Shown here one piece after another: positions 52,969-60,734 of a DNA stretch of 64,000 nt; positions within the stretch are counted from its first letter, which is position 1, and every line of letters starts with the position of its first letter. This DNA is from Undibacterium paludis (GTDB lineage: Bacteria; Pseudomonadota; Gammaproteobacteria; Burkholderiales; Burkholderiaceae_D). The stretch is from the NCBI RefSeq assembly GCF_022568815.1, contig NZ_JAKZHX010000004.1, forward strand, positions 306,339 through 370,338, written 5' to 3'. The notes below the pieces were generated by a model that was not told the DNA's origin, made no database searches, and saw only the letters and a program-made list of their open reading frames with translations. The translations under genes were made by a program, and so were the position numbers.

Positions 52969-53443
52969 GTCTGGTACTTCCTGGTGGCAGCGCCGACAAA
53001 ATATCGGGGTAGCGCGGGATTTTAATGCCAGTGTGGATAAAAAAAAAGCAGAAAATGAGCCTGGCATTAGCAAGGGTTCCCGGGCATGCAAGCATGAAGG
53101 AACGCTGTTCTCTATATCTGTCAATTCACGATTTTCTGGTCGATCGCATATTCCCTGAAAACCACGCCCGTGGCTCCAGCGATACCTGCGGCGGGCTACT
53201 CAGTTATAGACCTGTTCACTGATGAAGTTGAGGCGCAAGATCAGGCAGCCCAGCCCCACGTTTGCGACCATAAGAGGGTCGTCAGCTTTTCGTTTATCAA
53301 TATGTCACCCTGAACATTGTAGAAATGAAAACGTTTTAGCACAGTCTCATTAAAATTTAATTAACCAAATGCCTAATTAACTAATTAAAATACGCCTGCC
53401 CACAAAAATGCTATGATGTAGCGTTGCTCTACATTGACCAATT
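52969..53443. other. 475-base gap with no gene, holding the ArsR control region
   Basis: Nothing convincing is coded here, on either strand. The right end carries the ArsR operator at 53417-53433. The left end contains the leader of the acyltransferase pair. Confidence 0.4.
53412..53433 (+). promoter_or_regulatory. -10 element and palindromic operator of the ArsR-type gene
   Basis: TATGAT (53412-53417) overlaps TGTAG-N7-CTACA (53417-53433), directly before the ATG 53444. The arms are perfect. Autoregulation by the encoded repressor is likely. No clear ribosome binding site precedes the ATG. Confidence 0.5.
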
Positions 53444-53761
53444 ATGGAAAAAGTCTTTGAAGCCCTGGCCTCTACCCCGCGCAGGAAAATTCTTGCTTAT
53501 TTGTCAGAGGCAGAATTGTCTGCGGGCGAAATCGCTGCGCGCTTTGAAATGACCAAGCCATCCCTGTCCAAGCATCTACGCATACTGGAGTCAGCAGGCC
53601 TGATCACCAGCGACAAGCGCGGGCAATTTGTTTTCTATCGCCTGCAGAGCGACAATCTGGCAAACACACTGGTGACCTTCATGCAGGGAGTGTGCCCTGT
53701 TTCCCAAACCCTCAAAAAAGAGAGCAAGGCTTTGGCAAACAAGAAACTGAATGAGAAATAG
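53444..53761 (+). CDS. ArsR/SdpR-type winged-helix repressor
   Basis: A 105-residue DNA-binding protein. The winged helix covers about residues 5-80: EALASTPRRKILAYLSE, SAGEIAARFEMTKPSLSKHLRIL (recognition helix), then GLITSDKRGQFVFYRL. No metal-binding CxC is present, so the SdpR-type, non-metal branch is more likely. It stands alone, convergent with the gene at 53785. The palindrome in its leader suggests autoregulation. Confidence 0.87.
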   Translation: MEKVFEALASTPRRKILAYLSEAELSAGEIAARFEMTKPSLSKHLRILESAGLITSDKRGQFVFYRLQSDNLANTLVTFMQGVCPVSQTLKKESKALANKKLNEK

Positions 53762-53784
53762 TCCAGACTGTTCGAAAAAATTTC

Positions 53785-54453
53785 TTACCCTTCTGATATC
53801 AGTAACTCTGTAAAATTATTTTTGTCGGCAACTCCCCCCTTGGCAATCGTCTGTGATAAAGCGTCTGGCTGGTCATGATGAATACCGGAATTATTGACAA
53901 ACATTTTCTTGATCAGGTAGGACATGCGATTTTTCTGGAAATCATTGTACAAACCTAACAGGGCCTCTACGCCTGCTTGCTGAGCAAGCAGCTCCTGTTC
54001 AATCGCAGGTGAAATCCAGTCTACCCACCAGGCAATGTTTGCACCTGTCTCAAGATCAAGGGCTCCCAGTATTTTTCCGTTACCGGTCACTTCACATGCC
54101 AGGGCGTGACTGAAATCTTCTGTATAGAATTTTTTCAGTGTCCCCAAACCAAAGTCCAGCAGGTATTGATCTTCCACTATGCAAACGGCATGCCCCTCAC
54201 GTTGTCTGTCATGAGCAAAGCCTTTGTAGCCAATATAAAAAACGCTATTGTTTTGTTTGATGGCTGCGTAACAGCCTTGCACCCTGGCGCTATAACCTTT
54301 TTCTGCCAGCACTTCTGTCAGCAAGGCCGACATCGCAAAGCAGGAACTGCCATATTGTCTGAAGAAATCAAGGATTTCAAAATCATCGGCAATCTGCCTC
54401 AGATCATGAGCCAGTTTACGGTCTTTTACTACCTGAAGAAATGCGGTGTTCAT
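53785..54453 (-). CDS. Putative Cys/His/Asp-type protein (transglutaminase-like or NAT-like), 222 aa
   Basis: No firm family. Three positions look like a catalytic triad: Cys in QYGSSCFAMSALL, His in EGHAVCIVE and Asp in YLLDFGLG, in that order. This is the order and spacing style of transglutaminase-like or arylamine N-acetyltransferase-like folds, but the sequence is shorter and otherwise different. No signal peptide. It has its own leftward start, with poor upstream signals. Confidence 0.7.
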   Translation of the reverse strand: MNTAFLQVVKDRKLAHDLRQIADDFEILDFFRQYGSSCFAMSALLTEVLAEKGYSARVQGCYAAIKQNNSVFYIGYKGFAHDRQREGHAVCIVEDQYLLDFGLGTLKKFYTEDFSHALACEVTGNGKILGALDLETGANIAWWVDWISPAIEQELLAQQAGVEALLGLYNDFQKNRMSYLIKKMFVNNSGIHHDQPDALSQTIAKGGVADKNNFTELLISEG

Positions 54454-54643
54454 TATTACTCAAGGGACAGGATATCAGGCTAAAGCACTTAATAAGCTAT
54501 CAATTTATTTACAATAAGCAATAATATAAAATATATAATTAAATGTAAGTGATAAATAGTAAATACTTGTAAGCAGATGTTTCGCTCTATGCCTTTGACT
54601 TTGCCGCAGCCAGCAGGTTGACGGCGATCAGGAAAGTGACGGC

Positions 54644-54677
54644 AAAACAGCTGTCCATGATCATCACGGACAGCTGT
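54644..54677 (-). terminator. Hairpin after the DUF2798 gene
   Basis: ACAGCTGTCC (54647-54656) and GGACAGCTGT (54668-54677), perfect 10-bp arms, with TTTT on the minus strand at the end. Likely the terminator of the 90-aa gene that ends 24 bases before it. Confidence 0.55.
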
Positions 54678-54700
54678 CAAAGTTGACGCAAAGCCAGTGT

Positions 54701-54973
54701 TTAACGCGGCATATCCACCAGCATGGCCGTCATACGTCGGACCAGTGGCAATACCAGCAACAAAGTCGGAAATGCTACTACCCACGACAAAGCCCAGGAA
54801 CCCATCCAGATAGACAGGAAATGATCAACCAGGCCCACACTGCGCAAGGTACTGATCATTGAAACGATAAAGGTCATCAGTATCGATAACAGAAAGGGCA
54901 TGACCAATGCAGCATAACGTGCAGGCAATTTACGCATTTGGTAGGCAGGGGAAGAATTGTTTTGAGTTTTCAT
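54701..54973 (-). CDS. DUF2798 family membrane protein
   Basis: A 90-residue membrane protein with two long hydrophobic segments, around residues 20-42 and 55-78. The phrase KLPARYAALVMPFLLSILM and the WALSWVVAFPTLLLVLPLVRR end are typical of DUF2798. Function unknown. Confidence 0.82.
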   Translation of the reverse strand: MKTQNNSSPAYQMRKLPARYAALVMPFLLSILMTFIVSMISTLRSVGLVDHFLSIWMGSWALSWVVAFPTLLLVLPLVRRMTAMLVDMPR

Positions 54974-55259
54974 AAAGTGGTCTCATAAGCCGCAGGTCAA
55001 ATAAAGGCGCCTGTCTTGCAGGTATAGAGTGACCGACACGTCATACGCGCAGACATCTGGCTCCGGAAAAACCGGCGGCAGGTGGCGCGTTGCTTGACGT
55101 AAACGCTTACGACAACTTTTTGGAAATTGCATGCATAGTTTAATTGCCAACAGAACAAATGTAAACAGTGCATGCAAAATTTGCCAGCCACAACAGACTT
55201 GCCACACTTGTCATCTTGCATGTAACTTGGCGGCTTTCTTGCATTTGAACGATGACACC

Positions 55260-56540
55260 ATGCTCCTGAAAGAAAACCTGAGCCGCACTTTTTACCAGGC
55301 CACAGCCAACAATGCAGTCTGCCCCAGTCTGCATGAAACTCTTGATTGCGAAGTATGCATCATAGGCGGAGGCTTTGCCGGCCTGGCAACCGCTCTGGGC
55401 TTGCTGGAACGCGGTGTGAAAAACATCGTCTTGCTGGAAGCAGAACAGATAGGTCATGGCGCATCAGGTCGCAATGGTGGTTTCGTATTTGGCGGCTTCA
55501 GTCTCGACAATGCCGAACTGTTACGACAACTCGGACGGGAACCTGCACGCCGCCTGTATCAATTGACACTCGATGGTGTTGACCTGATACGCAAGCGCAT
55601 CAGACAGTACAGTATCGATTGTGATATCAATGAAAGCGGCGTCTTGCTGGCCAACTGGTTTGATGATGAAAAAGCGCTGATCAGGCAAAGAGAATTCATG
55701 CTACGCGAATTTGCCGTGGACTGGTCCCTGTGGTCACGTGAACAGACCCGTGCGAGCCTGCAAACCGATCGCTACTCGGGTGCGCTGCATGAAAAAAACG
55801 CCTTTCATTTTCACCCGCTCAAATATGCTCAGGGTCTGGCCAGGACGCTCAGTGATAGTGACGTAAAAGTGTTTGAGCAAAGCCGTGTTACATCAATAGA
55901 TAACAACGCTGCCGACAAACAGGTAAGAACCAGTAATGGCCTGGTCAAAGCCAGGCATGTCGTTGTCTGTTGCGGCGGTTATATAGAAAAACTCTACCCG
56001 CAACTGGCCGCTTCTGTCTTGCCGATTGCCACCTATGTCATGGCGACAGAAAAACTTGGTGAACAGCTGCAGACAGCGATGAAGACTGGTGCCGCCGTGT
56101 ATGACACCCGTTTTGCATTCGACTATTACCGCCCCCTGGCCGACAGCCGCCTGCTGTGGGGTGGGCGTATCTCCATACAGGAAAAACAACCGGAGCAAGT
56201 GGCCTCCCTTTTATACAGGGACATGCTGAAAGTCTATCCGCAATTGGCCGGTACCAGGGTTGAATATGCCTGGAGCGGCCTGATGAGCTACGCCCGGCAC
56301 AAGATGCCACAGATCGGCTGTCTGCCAAACGGTATCTGGTACGCCATGGGCTTTGGCGGGCATGGCGTTGCGCCGACTACCCTGGCAGGTGAGCTGGTGG
56401 CGCAGGCAATCGCGCATGGCAAAACCTTGCTGACAGGCCTTGATCAGTATGGCCTGCCGCCAGTCTTTGGCAAGCTCGGCCTGATGGCTGCCCAATGCGC
56501 CTATTGGTATTATGAGTTGCGCGACTGGATGCGAGAATGA
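55260..56540 (+). CDS. FAD-dependent amine oxidoreductase (DAO family, PuuB-like)
   Basis: A 426-residue flavoprotein of the DadA/glycine-oxidase family. The FAD Rossmann motif GGGFAG lies at about residues 36-41, followed by GHGASGRNGGFVFGG. The C-terminus has GFGGHGVAPTTLAGELVA. This pattern resembles gamma-glutamylputrescine oxidase (PuuB). A frame is open from 55131, but ATG 55260 begins the flavoprotein and fits the family. An AraC-type regulator follows 44 bases later on the same strand, so it probably controls this gene. Substrate is unknown. Confidence 0.85.
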   Translation: MLLKENLSRTFYQATANNAVCPSLHETLDCEVCIIGGGFAGLATALGLLERGVKNIVLLEAEQIGHGASGRNGGFVFGGFSLDNAELLRQLGREPARRLYQLTLDGVDLIRKRIRQYSIDCDINESGVLLANWFDDEKALIRQREFMLREFAVDWSLWSREQTRASLQTDRYSGALHEKNAFHFHPLKYAQGLARTLSDSDVKVFEQSRVTSIDNNAADKQVRTSNGLVKARHVVVCCGGYIEKLYPQLAASVLPIATYVMATEKLGEQLQTAMKTGAAVYDTRFAFDYYRPLADSRLLWGGRISIQEKQPEQVASLLYRDMLKVYPQLAGTRVEYAWSGLMSYARHKMPQIGCLPNGIWYAMGFGGHGVAPTTLAGELVAQAIAHGKTLLTGLDQYGLPPVFGKLGLMAAQCAYWYYELRDWMRE

Positions 56541-56584
56541 GGCGAAACCATGTCTTGATATCAAATATGCGTTAAGATCAAGCC

Positions 56585-57550
56585 ATGAAACCACATCTCG
56601 TTGTCGCTCTTGCCTATGATCAATTGTGCACCTTTGAATTTGGTTGCACGATAGAGTTGTTCGCCCTGCATCGCCCAGAACTTGAAGTAGACTGGTACCA
56701 GTTTATTGCCTGCAGCCTGGAGCCTGGTAAATTGCGTGCTGCCGGTGGCATTACCGTTGAAATAGAATATGGCCTGGATATGCTGGACCATGCAGATACC
56801 ATCATCTTCCCCGGTTGGCGCAATGCAGATGAAATGCCACCAGTTGTCCTGCTGGAAAAAATTCGTGCAGCCTATGCACGCGGAGCCCGCATCTGCACGA
56901 TCTGCTCTGGCGTGTTCATCCTGGCGGCTGCGGGCATACTCGATGGCAAGACTGTGACGACACATTGGCGTTATGCCGAGAAATTGCTCAAGCTTTATCC
57001 GTCAATACAATTGCAAACCAATGCCCTGTATGTGGACCAGGGGCAGATCATGACCTCAGCCGGCTCGGCAGCAGGACTCGATATGATGCTGCACCTGGTA
57101 CGTAAAGACTATGGCGCAAAAATCGCCAATCTGGTGGCGCAAAGACTGGTGGTGCCACCTCACCGCGAAGGCGGGCAGGCGCAGTTCGTGCCCCGCCCCA
57201 TGGCCAGCGACGAACATGCGCGCCTGGCCAAATTGATGGACTGGATAAGAAGTAACCCTGCCCTGCCGCACACACTGACATCCATGGCAGAAAGAGCAGC
57301 AATGAGCACACGTACATTGCAGAGGCATTTCAAGGAATCGACCGGTATGGCTCCCGGTGAATGGCTGATACGTGAACGGGTTGCCGTAGCCAAGGAACTG
57401 CTGGAATCCCCGCACATCAGCCTGACGCAAGTCGCCGGCATGGCGGGCTTTGGTTCTGAAGAATCACTCCGCCGTCACTTTCGCCGTATCGTTGAAAACA
57501 GCCCTGGAAATTATCGCAAGCAGTTCTCGGATGAAACCGCAGTTGCTTAG
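56585..57550 (+). CDS. GlxA/FtrA-type transcriptional regulator (DJ-1/PfpI + AraC HTH)
   Basis: A 321-residue regulator. An N-terminal DJ-1/PfpI-like domain (about residues 1-190) with the cysteine in TICSGVFILAAAGILDG is followed by an AraC-type double helix-turn-helix (about 215-315: MAERAAMSTRTLQRHFKESTG and VAGMAGFGSEESLRRHFRRI). Such proteins control amine or choline and glycine-betaine catabolism (GbdR-like) or formaldehyde-related genes. Adjacency to the amine oxidase supports this. Stop is followed by a terminator for the opposite strand. Confidence 0.88.
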   Translation: MKPHLVVALAYDQLCTFEFGCTIELFALHRPELEVDWYQFIACSLEPGKLRAAGGITVEIEYGLDMLDHADTIIFPGWRNADEMPPVVLLEKIRAAYARGARICTICSGVFILAAAGILDGKTVTTHWRYAEKLLKLYPSIQLQTNALYVDQGQIMTSAGSAAGLDMMLHLVRKDYGAKIANLVAQRLVVPPHREGGQAQFVPRPMASDEHARLAKLMDWIRSNPALPHTLTSMAERAAMSTRTLQRHFKESTGMAPGEWLIRERVAVAKELLESPHISLTQVAGMAGFGSEESLRRHFRRIVENSPGNYRKQFSDETAVA

Positions 57551-57553
57551 GCA

Positions 57554-57587
57554 CAAAAAAAGGGCTTCACGAAAATCGTAAAGCCCT
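57554..57587 (-). terminator. Terminator of the GH13 glucosidase
   Basis: Arms GGGCTT and AAGCCC with an inner ACGA/TCGT pair, followed on the minus strand by seven T. It lies 28 bases beyond the glucosidase stop. Between it and the regulator end only three bases remain. Confidence 0.75.
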
Positions 57588-57614
57588 GTCAAGCGCGTCG
57601 CAATCGTACAGGCA

Positions 57615-59249
57615 TCAGGCAGGCAGTTCTCCAAACCAGGCGCCATAGGCTGGTAATTCCACGCTATTGCCATTCAACTGTCCGGGCAAACCTGCATCAG
57701 TCATGGTGCGCGCTTTGCCGGCATCGGGCCAGGTAAATGAAACAGGCTGATCACCAAGATTGAAAACTGCCAATATGCAGGTACTGCCAGCCAGGTCACG
57801 GCGTATTGCCAGCACCGGTTCGGGTGCATCAAAGAAACTGATTTCACCCCTGCTGAGCTGCGGGTATTTTTTTCGCCACGCCAGGATGTGACGTGCAAAA
57901 TTGAGTACGGAACCGGCATCTGCATCTTGCACAGAAACCGCATGCGCTGCATGCTCAACCGATACCGGCAACCATGGTTTGCCTGCACTAAAACCGGCAT
58001 TAGGCTGATCTGCATGCCATGGCATGGGGGTGCGGCAGCCGTCACGGCCCTTGAACTCTGGCCAGAAGGTGATGCCGTAAGGGTCTTGTATATCTTCATA
58101 GGCGATGTCGGCTTCTGTCAATGCCAGTTCATCCCCTTGATACAGGCAGGGTGTGCCTTTCAGGGCCATTTGCATGGCCAGCAGCATTTTGGCAAATGCC
58201 GGTGTCGCCTGCTGACCGCCCCAGCGCGTCATGACACGTACTGAGTCATGATTACCAACCGACCAGGACACCCAGCCGCCTTTGACCCGTGCTTCATATT
58301 CTTCAACTTGCTGACGGATGTAAGCAGCAGAGTAAGTCGCCGTCAGCAAGTTGAAACTGTAAGCCATCTGCAATTTATTGCCATCGGCAGTGTAGTCAGC
58401 CATGACAGCAAGCGAATCATCGGCACCGACCTCACCTATCGCAATGGCATCATATTCATTCAACAGGTGACGGATTTTTTCCAGAAAGGCCAGGTTCTCA
58501 GGTTGGGTCTTGTCATGGATGTGCGCCTGCATGCCATAGGGATTATTGTCCTGCACGGTTTTATTGTCGCGTACCTGGCTGGGTGGATTATCACGCAGTT
58601 GCCGGTCATGAAAATGAAAATTGCAGGCATCCAGACGGAAACCATCAACACCACGCTCCAGCCAGAAGCGCATATTGTCCAGGTGCGCCTGCTGTACCTC
58701 GGGGTGGTGAAAATTCAGGTCCGGCTGACTGACCAGGAAGTTATGCAGGTAGTACTGACGTCGCCGCGCATCCCATTGCCAGGCAGAACCACCAAATACC
58801 GACAGCCAGTTATTCGGTGGTGAACCATCTGCCTTGGGATTGGCCCAGACATACCAGTCTGCCTTGGGATTATCACGACTCTTGCGACTTTCCAGAAACC
58901 AGGGGTGGACTTCAGAACAATGTGACAAGACCTGATCTATCATGATCTTCAAGCCAAGTTCATGTGCACGACTGAGCAGTGCATCAAAATCGGCCAGGGT
59001 GCCAAAGATGGGATCGACATCACAATAGTCCGCCACATCGTACCCAAAATCTTTCATTGGCGATGTAAAGAACGGGGATATCCAGACAATGTCCACGCCA
59101 AGGCTGGCGATGTAATCAAGCCTGGATTTAATACCAGGCAAATCACCGATGCCATCACCATTGCTGTCAAAAAAACTGCGCGGATAAACCTGGTAAATCA
59201 CGGCATCACGCCACCAGTCATTCGCTTGCACTGTCAAAGAATTATTCAT
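57615..59249 (-). CDS. GH13 family alpha-glucosidase
   Basis: A 544-residue intracellular glucosidase (no signal peptide) that hydrolyses maltose or maltodextrins. The catalytic residues are intact: nucleophile Asp207 in GFRLDACNF, acid/base Glu273 in AIGEVGAD and Asp335 in SVGNHDSVR. The N-terminus WWRDAVIYQVYPRSF with DSNGDGIGDLPGI is the classic start of oligo-1,6-glucosidase or alpha-glucosidase (GH13 subfamily 23 type). ATG 59249 is chosen although the ribosome binding site is poor. It follows glk on the same strand. An inverted-repeat element lies between. Confidence 0.92.
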   Translation of the reverse strand: MNNSLTVQANDWWRDAVIYQVYPRSFFDSNGDGIGDLPGIKSRLDYIASLGVDIVWISPFFTSPMKDFGYDVADYCDVDPIFGTLADFDALLSRAHELGLKIMIDQVLSHCSEVHPWFLESRKSRDNPKADWYVWANPKADGSPPNNWLSVFGGSAWQWDARRRQYYLHNFLVSQPDLNFHHPEVQQAHLDNMRFWLERGVDGFRLDACNFHFHDRQLRDNPPSQVRDNKTVQDNNPYGMQAHIHDKTQPENLAFLEKIRHLLNEYDAIAIGEVGADDSLAVMADYTADGNKLQMAYSFNLLTATYSAAYIRQQVEEYEARVKGGWVSWSVGNHDSVRVMTRWGGQQATPAFAKMLLAMQMALKGTPCLYQGDELALTEADIAYEDIQDPYGITFWPEFKGRDGCRTPMPWHADQPNAGFSAGKPWLPVSVEHAAHAVSVQDADAGSVLNFARHILAWRKKYPQLSRGEISFFDAPEPVLAIRRDLAGSTCILAVFNLGDQPVSFTWPDAGKARTMTDAGLPGQLNGNSVELPAYGAWFGELPA

Positions 59250-59290
59250 GTATATGGGTTTGACTATTAATCTGAAAATCAAGATCTCTC

Positions 59291-59415
59291 AACACAGGGA
59301 TACAGAGAAAGCACCGGAAAAAATTCATTCAACAAGAAAAGACCTGTCCTTCATGTTCTTAATTGGATCGTCTCTTTGCTTTTTCCTGTGTCCCTTTGTC
59401 TCTGTGCCTCTGTAG
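59291..59415. repeat. Imperfect inverted-repeat element between glk and the glucosidase
   Basis: Left arm about 59292-59322 (ACAGGGATACAGAGAAAG...GGAAAAA) is partly complementary to the right arm about 59379-59414 (TTTTTCCTGTG...TCTCTGTGCCTCTGT). The CTCTGTGCCTCTGT phrase is a degenerate intergenic repeat met in many genomes. The element may form a long hairpin in the glk-glucosidase transcript. Confidence 0.4.
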
Positions 59416-59430
59416 TTAATGCTCTTCAAT

Positions 59431-60474
59431 TCAAACATCGGCACTTTCCGACAAGGACAGACGCTCATTCAAAATCGCCGACACACCCAAAAATGCCGGG
59501 TACTCGGCCGTGATCAGGAATGTCGGTATCTGCGCCAGATAATCAGCAAAACGCCCTTTGGCTTCAAAACGCTGACGGAATGTTGACTGCGCAAAAAATT
59601 CGCCCAGGCGTGGAACGATGCCACCGCCTATATATACGCCACCGGTAGCCCCCAGGGTCATGGCCAGGTTACCTGCTATGCTGCCCAGCATGCCACAAAA
59701 ACTGTCAACAGTGAGGGTGCAGATGGCACAACTGCCGTCAAGGGCGCGGCGAGTGATATCAGCCGCGCTCATGAATTCCGTGTCACCGGCATCCTTCAAC
59801 TGATGAAGGACGCGATACATCAATTCCAGCCCCATGCCAGAGATCAGCCGTTCTGCCGAAACATGCGGGTATTCTTTCCATACCTGACGCAGGATATCCA
59901 CTTCCAGTTCATTCCCAGGGGAAAAACTGACATGCCCACCCTCGCTGCACAGAGCAACCCAATGCTCGCCAGCAGGGATGATGCCAGACACACCAAGGCC
60001 AGTGCCCGGGCCGATGATGCCTATCGCCCTTTGCGCCTGCGCCCTGCCGCCACCTATCTGTACGCGCTCATGTTCACCAAGATGTGGCAGGGACATGGCA
60101 AGCGCGGTAAAGTCATTCACCACCACCAGCTCATCAAAACCACATACCAGCCGCAATGCTTCTATGGAAAAAGTCCAGTGATGATTGGTCATGCGTACGA
60201 CATCACCATCGACAGGATTGGCTATCGCAATAGCGGCATACCTGACTGCCGCCTGCCCCCCCACCATGGCTAACACTTCCGGACTGGCCAGATAGGCGCC
60301 AATGGCAGATTGCAGGTCAGCATAAGCGTTGCAGGGCAGCACCGTAATAGCAACAAAATCGTGATTGCCCATTTCCAAAGCGAAACGGGCATTGGTGCCA
60401 CCGATATCAGCCAACAAACGCAGACTTGTCTGGCCAGGATTCTTTGAATTTTTTGTCAACATCTGAACATTCAT
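59431..60474 (-). CDS. glk: Glucokinase
   Basis: A 347-residue ROK/hexokinase-type enzyme of the bacterial Glk family. The ATP-binding LLADIGGTNARFAL is near residues 20-33, followed by VVNDFTALAMSLP and GPGTGLGVSGII, then CSEGGHVSF. It phosphorylates glucose released by the glucosidase. The start at 60474 is divergent from the pullulanase gene. The intergenic region carries palindromic operator candidates. Confidence 0.92.
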   Translation of the reverse strand: MNVQMLTKNSKNPGQTSLRLLADIGGTNARFALEMGNHDFVAITVLPCNAYADLQSAIGAYLASPEVLAMVGGQAAVRYAAIAIANPVDGDVVRMTNHHWTFSIEALRLVCGFDELVVVNDFTALAMSLPHLGEHERVQIGGGRAQAQRAIGIIGPGTGLGVSGIIPAGEHWVALCSEGGHVSFSPGNELEVDILRQVWKEYPHVSAERLISGMGLELMYRVLHQLKDAGDTEFMSAADITRRALDGSCAICTLTVDSFCGMLGSIAGNLAMTLGATGGVYIGGGIVPRLGEFFAQSTFRQRFEAKGRFADYLAQIPTFLITAEYPAFLGVSAILNERLSLSESADV

Positions 60475-60525
60475 GTTTTTTGCCTGAGCAGTGGCCAGAT
60501 GATCAAATCAGCCACACAGAAATTT

Positions 60526-60542
60526 ATGTAACAATACTACAT
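60526..60542. promoter_or_regulatory. Operator candidate 1 (ATGTA-N7-TACAT)
   Basis: 17-bp near-palindrome ATGTAACAATACTACAT, about 50 bases before glk. It shares half-sites with sites 2 and 3. Confidence 0.4.
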
Positions 60543-60654
60543 ATATCAAAGAACCATGTCTAACAAATTGTCGATTATTAGGTTAAAATTTCCGAAAATG
60601 TTGGCTCAAGCCACAATAAATCAGTAAAATCAATGCAAAAGAAGCATTTTTATT

Positions 60655-60671
60655 ATGTAGTCACACTACTT
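60655..60671. promoter_or_regulatory. Operator candidate 2 (GTAGT-CAC-ACTAC)
   Basis: ATGTAGTCACACTAC with 13-bp core GTAGTCACACTAC, between glk and pullulanase, about 65 bases before the pullulanase start. Similar arms to the other two sites. Confidence 0.45.
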
Positions 60672-60674
60672 TTA

Positions 60675-60686
60675 ATGTAACTACAT
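60675..60686. promoter_or_regulatory. Operator candidate 3 (ATGTA-AC-TACAT)
   Basis: 12-bp near-palindrome about 48 bases before the pullulanase start. The close pair with site 2 suggests cooperative binding. Confidence 0.4.
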
Positions 60687-60734
60687 GAACAACTGCCCCC
60701 AAATTTGCATCAAATTTTGCTCAAGGAGACTCTT

